In this document: piece by piece, positions 29,085 to 34,363 of the stretch | Layout: each line of letters starts with the position of its first letter | Position numbering within the stretch: the stretch's first letter is position 1 | DNA from: Ralstonia sp. ASV6 | GTDB taxonomy: Bacteria > Pseudomonadota > Gammaproteobacteria > Burkholderiales > Burkholderiaceae | Direction: 5' to 3' | Assembly (NCBI RefSeq): GCF_016429285.1 | Contig: NZ_JAELUI010000052.1 | Location: 1-34,363 of the forward strand | DNA length: 34,363 nt | Position numbers and translations under genes: made by a program | The notes under the pieces: model-generated | Seen by the model: only the letters and a program-made list of their open reading frames with translations | Told to the model about the DNA's origin: nothing | Database searches by the model: none

Positions 29085-30548
29085 ATGGCTGCACGACTCT
29101 TCCGGTCCGGGTTGACGCTGCTGGCAGCGTTCGTGGTGGTGTGGATTGCCGTCATCGTGTGGTGGCAGACCACCAACCGCATGCCGAGCACCGCCGACAT
29201 CGTCACCTACCTGTTCTTGCTGCCGCTGGGCATGGTGATTGGCTATTGGGTCATCAAGCGGGCGCTGGACGGCATCCGCACCAACGTTGCCGCGGGCCGC
29301 GAACTCTCGGCCGCAGCGCCCGCTGCTGCCGCCAAGAGCGATGGCACACCGGCCGACCCGCAGGATGCCACGCGCCACTGGCGTGCCGTTCTGCTCGCCA
29401 GTGCGCTGCGCGCGCCGGGCGGCAGCGATGCGGCATCACTGGTGGACGCCGTGCAGGCCAGCACCCAGCCGGGCCTGACGGACGTACAAGGCTTTGGCCA
29501 ACCAATCTTTGCTGCGCCGGTGGATGGCCTCGACATCGAAGACCTGCGCACCGAGCTGACAGAGCGCCATCCAGACGTGGACTGGCTGGACGAACACCTG
29601 CGCGCGTTGACGCTCGCCGGGCAGGTTGCCGAAGAACTTGCAGCCCATGCCGTCGCGCAACACCCAGAACCCGCCGGCCCGGATGCCACGCGGCTCGTCA
29701 TCACCGCCCTGCTGCCGCGCGAGTGGACACCGCAACAACAGGCCGCCGCCGATGCCTGGCTGCGCCAGCGCATTGGCGTGATCTGGCGAGCCGATCACCT
29801 CACCCTTGAACCGATCACCGCCAAGGGCGATGTCGATGCGCTACTGCTCCTCGACCGCGCCACGCAGGCTGTGAACCGCACGAGCGACGAGCGCGTGCTG
29901 CGCATGCTGGTGGTGGCCGACTCGCTGGTCGGCCCAAGCGCCGTGGAGCAACTGACGCAAAACGAGCAGTTGTTCGAGGCAAATCGCCAGCATGGCCGTG
30001 TGCCGGGCGAAGCCGCCGCTGGCGTATTGCTCTGCGCGCCGGCCCTTGCTGCTGCCCCGGTAACCCAATCTGTTGATGACAAGGGTGATGACGCGCCGCC
30101 GGCCGCCATCACAATCACCCGTGCCAGCGTGGCTCGCCTGGAAGCGCCCACGCCCGATCGTGGCCAGCCGCAACTGGAAGCCCTTGGCGGGGCGGTACGA
30201 CACGTGCTGGAGACCCTCGCTGCCGCACCGGCCGGCGCAAACGGAAAGGCGCCTGCCGCTGCCGAGGAGGAACCGCTCGTCGCCAGCGTTGTCACCGACA
30301 CCGGCATGCACCCCGTGCGCACGGTGGAAGTCGCGCGCATCTTCTCTGAACGCTTTCCCACGCTGGACGTGGCCGCCGATCTGCTGCCCCTGGGCACGCC
30401 GTGCGGTTACGTCGGCGCGGCGGGTTCCCTGCTGCCTGTGGTGGTGGCGCACCAGTTGAGCCAGCAAAGCGGCAAGCCCGTGCTGGCCATCACCGCCAAC
30501 GACATCCAGCAGCGCGGCGCCATTGCCGTAGTGCCGAGCCTGACCTGA
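29085..30548 (+). CDS. T6SS-associated membrane protein with ketosynthase-like C-terminus
   Basis: I start at the ATG at 29085, 7 bp after the PAAR stop; the open frame further upstream is a shadow of PAAR. The 487-residue product has two transmembrane helices (about residues 8-26 and 38-58) and then a long soluble part. Its C-terminal 90 or so residues read like the end of a beta-ketoacyl synthase/thiolase fold: DTGMHPVRTVEVARIFSERF, then LLPLGTPCGYVGAAGSLLPV and a final NDIQQRGAIAVVPS. No complete Cys-His-His catalytic set is apparent. Proteins of this kind occur beside tssM in other betaproteobacterial T6SS loci, as I recall, but their role is not established. Confidence 0.65.
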   Translation: MAARLFRSGLTLLAAFVVVWIAVIVWWQTTNRMPSTADIVTYLFLLPLGMVIGYWVIKRALDGIRTNVAAGRELSAAAPAAAAKSDGTPADPQDATRHWRAVLLASALRAPGGSDAASLVDAVQASTQPGLTDVQGFGQPIFAAPVDGLDIEDLRTELTERHPDVDWLDEHLRALTLAGQVAEELAAHAVAQHPEPAGPDATRLVITALLPREWTPQQQAAADAWLRQRIGVIWRADHLTLEPITAKGDVDALLLLDRATQAVNRTSDERVLRMLVVADSLVGPSAVEQLTQNEQLFEANRQHGRVPGEAAAGVLLCAPALAAAPVTQSVDDKGDDAPPAAITITRASVARLEAPTPDRGQPQLEALGGAVRHVLETLAAAPAGANGKAPAAAEEEPLVASVVTDTGMHPVRTVEVARIFSERFPTLDVAADLLPLGTPCGYVGAAGSLLPVVVAHQLSQQSGKPVLAITANDIQQRGAIAVVPSLT

Positions 30549-30601
30549 CCCTGAATTCCGATCTCGAACCCGACCTTGTCCGCCCACGAGCCGAAGGCAA
30601 C

Positions 30602-33600
30602 ATGCAACGCTTCCTGAACTTCCTGACCAACTCACGCACACTGTCCGTTCTCGGCGTGATCGTGCTGACCATCTTTCTGCTGCTGATTGCGCAGACCTTC
30701 GAGATTGGCCTGGTCTGGGCCGGCATCGCGCTGGGTGTGCTGCTGGCGCTGTGGCTGGTGGCCTATCTCTGGAAACGCTGGCGCGCGCGTCAGGCAAGCA
30801 AGAAGCTGGAGGGCGTGCTGGAGCAGGCCGCCGCCGACAAGGCCGCCACACCCGACAAACGCGAAGAAGTCGAAGCGCTGCGCGTGCGTCTGGCTGAAGC
30901 CGTCAAGACCATCAAGCGCTCCAAGCTCGGGCAGATGTCGGGAGACGCCGCGCTGTATGAGCTGCCGTGGTACATCGTGATCGGCAACCCGGCGGCGGGC
31001 AAGAGCACGGCGGTGCTGAATTCGGGCCTGCAGTTTCCGTTTGCCGACAAGGGTGGCGCGGTCATTCAGGGCATTGGCGGTACGCGTAACTGCGACTGGT
31101 TCTTCACCACTGAAGGCATCCTGCTCGACACTGCCGGCCGCTACTCGGTGCATGAAGAAGACCGCCGCGAATGGCTCGGCTTTCTTGACCTGCTCAAGCG
31201 CTATCGCCCGAAGGCCCCGATTAACGGCATCGTGGTGACGGTAAGCGTGTCGGAACTCACGCAGAACCGCCCCGAGTTCGCCATCAACCTGGCCAAGAAC
31301 CTGCGCCAGCGCGTGCAGGAACTGACGGAGCGCCTGGAGGTGTTCGCCCCGGTGTACGTGATGTTCACCAAGGCGGATCTGATCACCGGCTTTACCGAAT
31401 TCTTTGGCGACAGCGAGAAACAGGAGCGCGACCGCGTGTGGGGCGCCTCCCTGCCCTTCGAGCCGGATGCCAAACCCGATGTGGCGGCCATGTTCGACCA
31501 GCGCTTTGACGAGCTGTGCGACGGCCTGAAAGAGATCAGCGTGGCGCAGATCGCGCTGCATCAGAAGAACAAGCTCTCGCCGGGGCTGCTGAGCTTCCCG
31601 CTGGAGTTTGCGTCGATCAAGCCGACGCTGCGCTCGTTCCTGGTCACGCTGTTTGATGAGAACCCCTTCCAGTACAAGCCCGTGTTCCGCGGCTTCTACT
31701 TCACCAGCGCGCTGCAGGAAGGCGCCACCAACAGCGCATCGGCCGAGCGCATCGCACGCCGGTTCGGGCTGTCGACCGACGGCGCAGCACGCAGCCGCGA
31801 AGTGTTTTCCAAGAACGGCTTCTTCCTGCGGGACCTGTTCTCCAAGGTGATTTTTGCGGACCGCCAGACGGTGCGTCAGTTTGCGAGCCCCGCCAAGACG
31901 CGCCTGCGCATCGCCACCTTCTTCGGACTGGTGCTGGCGCTGGGCCTGATGCTGGGCGGCTGGACGTGGTCGTACATGGGCAACCGCACGCTGACGGCCA
32001 ATGTGCAGGCCGATCTCGACAAGATCGTGAAGATGCAGCAGAACCGCGTCGACCTGCAGGCACGCCTGGAAGCGCTCGACATGCTGCAAGACCGCATCGA
32101 GCAACTCGACCGCTATCGCAACGACCACCCGCTCGCGCTGTCGCTGGGCCTGTACCAGGGCGACACGCTGCAGCACAAGCTGCTGGACGAGTACTACAAC
32201 GGCCTGCGTCAGGTCATGCTCAAGCCGGTGGGCGGCGCGATCGAAACCTTCCTGGCTGAAGTCAACGCGCACCCGGATCAGCTCGCACCGATGGTGCGCC
32301 CGCCCGAAACCGGCGCGGTGATGACCACGTCTGTGACCACGGCCACCGCCACGGTGGGTGCAACCTCGGGTGCCGCCGCCAACGCGCCGGCAAACAACAA
32401 CCAGGCCACCGCCTCGACCGGTGCCAAGCGCTACACCGATGCCTCGCCCACCAACGTGGAAGACGGCTACAACGCGCTCAAGACCTACCTGATGCTGTCA
32501 GACAAGCGTCACGTGGAGGTCGCGCACCTGACCGATCAGATCACACGCTTCTGGCGCGGTTGGCTGGAAGACAACCGGGGCAACATGCCGCGCGAGCAGA
32601 TGATCCGCTCGGCCGAACGCAACCTGTCGTTCTTCCTGGCGCACGTCAACGACGACAACTGGCCGATGCTGGAAGGCAACCTCTCGCTGGTCGACCAGAC
32701 GCGCGAGAACCTGCGCCGCGTGGTGCGCGGCATGCCGGCCCGCGAGCGCGCCTATGCCGAGATCAAGGCCCGCGCCTCCACGCGCTACGCCCCGATGACG
32801 GTCGCCCGCATCGTCGGTGAGACCGGCGCTGGCGTGGTCGCCGGCAGCTACGCCGTGCCCGGCACCTTCACCAAGGAAGCGTGGCTGGGTTATGTGCAGC
32901 CCGCCATCCGCGAAGCCGCCAACAAGGAGCTGCAGACCAAGGACTGGGTGCTCAACGTCGCTGCACGCGACGACCTGACGCTGGAAGGCAGCCCCGAGCA
33001 GATCCAGAAGGCGCTGGTCACGATGTACAAGACCGAGTACGCCCGCGAGTGGCAACGCTTCATGCAAGGCGTGGCCATTCAGGACTTCACCGGCTTCGAC
33101 CAGGCTGTTACCGGCATGAACCTGCTGGGTGACCCGACCAATTCGCCGATCCGCAAGGTGCTCGACACCGCCTACGACCAGACTTCGTGGGACAACCCGT
33201 CGATGCTCAATGCGGGCCTCAAGCAAGCCAAGACCGGTGTGCTGGGCTGGTTCAAGCAGCTTTTTGCGCGTCAAACGCCGTCGCAGGTGAACGTCAATGT
33301 CGACATGGGCAACGCCGCCGACGCCGGCACGATCCCGATGGGCCCGGTGGGCAAGGAATTCTCTGGCCTGGCGCGTGTGGTGATGGTGCGTGATGACAAG
33401 TCCCTGCTGCGCGGCTATATGGATTCGCTGTCGAAGGTGCGCACCCGCTTCAACCTCATCAAGAACCAGGGCGACCCCGGCCCGGGCGCACGCCAGCTCA
33501 TGCAGCAGACGCTGGATGGCAGCGGCTCGGAACTGGCCGACACGCTCAAGTACGTGGATGAGCAGATGCTGACCGGTATGACCGACAGCGAGCGCGCAAC

Positions 33601-34363
33601 GCTGCGCCCGCTGCTGGTGCGCCCCCTGCTGCAGTCGTATGCGGTGGTGATCCGCCCGGCCACGGCCGAAATCAACAAGGTGTGGAACGCACAGGTCTAC
33701 CAGCCGTTTGCAACGACGCTGGCAGACAAGTACCCGTTCTCGGCCAACGCCAAGATCGAAGCGAGCGCGGCGGAGATCGGCCAGGTGTTCGGCCCGGATG
33801 GCTCGATCGCCAAGTTCGCCAGCACGACCATCGGCCCGTTGTCGGTACGCCGTGGCGACATGCTTGCCGCACGCACGTGGGGGGATCTGGGTCTGTCGTT
33901 CGTACCCGAGTTCACGACAGGCTTCACGCGCTGGATCGCGCCGCTCACGGGCGGCGCGGCGGGTGGTGGTGCCGGCGGTGCAGCCGCTGCCGCCCCACAG
34001 ACGGTGTTCCAGATCCTGCCGGTGCCGTCGCAAGGCGCGACCGAATACACGATCGAGATTGACGGCCAGCAACTGCGCTATCGCAACACGCCGCCGCAGT
34101 GGGCCAACTTTGTGTGGCCAAACCCGCAAGGCACGCCGGGTGCAAAGGTCACGGCCACCACGTTTGACGGCCGCACGGTGGAACTGCTCAACGAGCCGGG
34201 CCGCTTTGGCTTGGAACGCCTGATTGCCACCGCGCAGCGCAAGCGTCGCCCGGACGGCGCCTTCGATCTGTCGTGGACGAAGGACGGCCTGACGGTTGCC
34301 ATCAGTCTGCGCATCATCAGCAGCCCGCAGACCGGCGGCACCACGGCTTCTGACTCGCCGCAA
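30602..34363 (+). CDS. tssM: TssM/IcmF membrane-complex protein (3' end beyond window)
   Basis: The ATG at 30602 follows GAAGG by a few bases. The frame stays open for 1,254 codons to the window edge, close to the usual full length. Two transmembrane helices (about 15-58) are followed by a cytoplasmic NTPase-like domain with Walker A GNPAAGKS (residues 128-135) and GILLDTAGRY as Walker B. A third transmembrane helix lies near 433-458 (FFGLVLALGLMLGGW). The large periplasmic part includes the IcmF-related and C-terminal beta domains, with a glycine/alanine-rich loop before TVFQILPVPS. TssM spans both envelope spaces with TssJ and TssL and anchors the secretion machine. No tssJ, tssL, tssB, tssC or clpV is in the window. 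Confidence 0.93.
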   Translation, partial: MQRFLNFLTNSRTLSVLGVIVLTIFLLLIAQTFEIGLVWAGIALGVLLALWLVAYLWKRWRARQASKKLEGVLEQAAADKAATPDKREEVEALRVRLAEAVKTIKRSKLGQMSGDAALYELPWYIVIGNPAAGKSTAVLNSGLQFPFADKGGAVIQGIGGTRNCDWFFTTEGILLDTAGRYSVHEEDRREWLGFLDLLKRYRPKAPINGIVVTVSVSELTQNRPEFAINLAKNLRQRVQELTERLEVFAPVYVMFTKADLITGFTEFFGDSEKQERDRVWGASLPFEPDAKPDVAAMFDQRFDELCDGLKEISVAQIALHQKNKLSPGLLSFPLEFASIKPTLRSFLVTLFDENPFQYKPVFRGFYFTSALQEGATNSASAERIARRFGLSTDGAARSREVFSKNGFFLRDLFSKVIFADRQTVRQFASPAKTRLRIATFFGLVLALGLMLGGWTWSYMGNRTLTANVQADLDKIVKMQQNRVDLQARLEALDMLQDRIEQLDRYRNDHPLALSLGLYQGDTLQHKLLDEYYNGLRQVMLKPVGGAIETFLAEVNAHPDQLAPMVRPPETGAVMTTSVTTATATVGATSGAAANAPANNNQATASTGAKRYTDASPTNVEDGYNALKTYLMLSDKRHVEVAHLTDQITRFWRGWLEDNRGNMPREQMIRSAERNLSFFLAHVNDDNWPMLEGNLSLVDQTRENLRRVVRGMPARERAYAEIKARASTRYAPMTVARIVGETGAGVVAGSYAVPGTFTKEAWLGYVQPAIREAANKELQTKDWVLNVAARDDLTLEGSPEQIQKALVTMYKTEYAREWQRFMQGVAIQDFTGFDQAVTGMNLLGDPTNSPIRKVLDTAYDQTSWDNPSMLNAGLKQAKTGVLGWFKQLFARQTPSQVNVNVDMGNAADAGTIPMGPVGKEFSGLARVVMVRDDKSLLRGYMDSLSKVRTRFNLIKNQGDPGPGARQLMQQTLDGSGSELADTLKYVDEQMLTGMTDSERATLRPLLVRPLLQSYAVVIRPATAEINKVWNAQVYQPFATTLADKYPFSANAKIEASAAEIGQVFGPDGSIAKFASTTIGPLSVRRGDMLAARTWGDLGLSFVPEFTTGFTRWIAPLTGGAAGGGAGGAAAAAPQTVFQILPVPSQGATEYTIEIDGQQLRYRNTPPQWANFVWPNPQGTPGAKVTATTFDGRTVELLNEPGRFGLERLIATAQRKRRPDGAFDLSWTKDGLTVAISLRIISSPQTGGTTASDSPQ

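Noticed and set aside
30632-34363. Long open frames on the minus strand opposite tssM (30632-32272 and 32498-34363)
   Set aside because: They are shadows of tssM in GC-rich DNA. The plus strand encodes an unmistakable TssM with a Walker A motif and membrane helices, and the minus-strand products are arginine/histidine-rich without domains.
1-34363. CRISPR arrays, tRNA or rRNA genes, integrase or phage attachment sites
   Set aside because: No regularly spaced short repeats, no tRNA-like cloverleaf sequence, no rRNA and no integrase-like coding sequence were recognised on reading.

Overview
The window is GC-rich, densely coded DNA from a betaproteobacterium of the Burkholderiales, most like Ralstonia in gene content and protein style. 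That placement is an inference from family resemblance, as no search was run. It falls into two parts.

Positions 1 to about 9,300 look like ordinary metabolic and regulatory DNA. An STN/TonB-C type periplasmic protein gene overlaps an ECF sigma factor gene cut by the window edge. A tightly overlapping operon encodes an alpha/beta hydrolase, a MarR repressor and a crotonase, with a clear operator/promoter at its head and a clear intrinsic terminator at its end. Divergent from it is an ArsR regulator with a tandem AHSA1/SRPBCC protein. A tautomerase plus a 41-residue membrane protein lies divergent from a LysR regulator, followed by an AraC-GyrI regulator coupled to a secreted hydrolase and by a KAS III (FabH-like) enzyme.

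Positions about 9,300 to 34,363 are a type VI secretion (T6SS) island. On the plus strand from 27,911 runs part of the core cluster: an M15 peptidase (TagX-like), a PAAR spike tip, a ketosynthase-like membrane protein and TssM/IcmF, which is still open at the window end. On the minus strand, reading leftward from 27,624, lie a basic one-pass membrane protein and then three successive vgrG modules. Module A (26,708 to 19,144) has a full VgrG, an 884-residue M23-like/GH19 cell-wall effector, a signal-peptide immunity candidate, a small basic secreted protein, a structured leader with a small gene, and a decayed response-regulator gene. Module B (19,140 to 13,140) has a VgrG lacking its N-terminal half, a 745-residue effector of the same architecture, two related immunity candidates and a paralogue of the small basic protein. 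Module C (13,088 to 9,359) has only a 63-bp vgrG scar, a frameshifted gene, an LprI-type lysozyme-inhibitor protein, a second copy of the leader and small gene, and an intact response regulator.

The three modules look like repeated duplication with progressive loss of the VgrG delivery part while the effector/immunity cargo is kept, similar in logic to orphan Rhs/CDI toxin cassettes. The VgrG C-terminal blocks of A and B appear identical over about 1.4 kb while the other duplicated parts have diverged, which points to recent gene conversion or a later second duplication. The least explained items are the duplicated structured leader with mutually exclusive pairings, and a small secreted protein family whose C-terminal motif recurs in the T6SS membrane protein.
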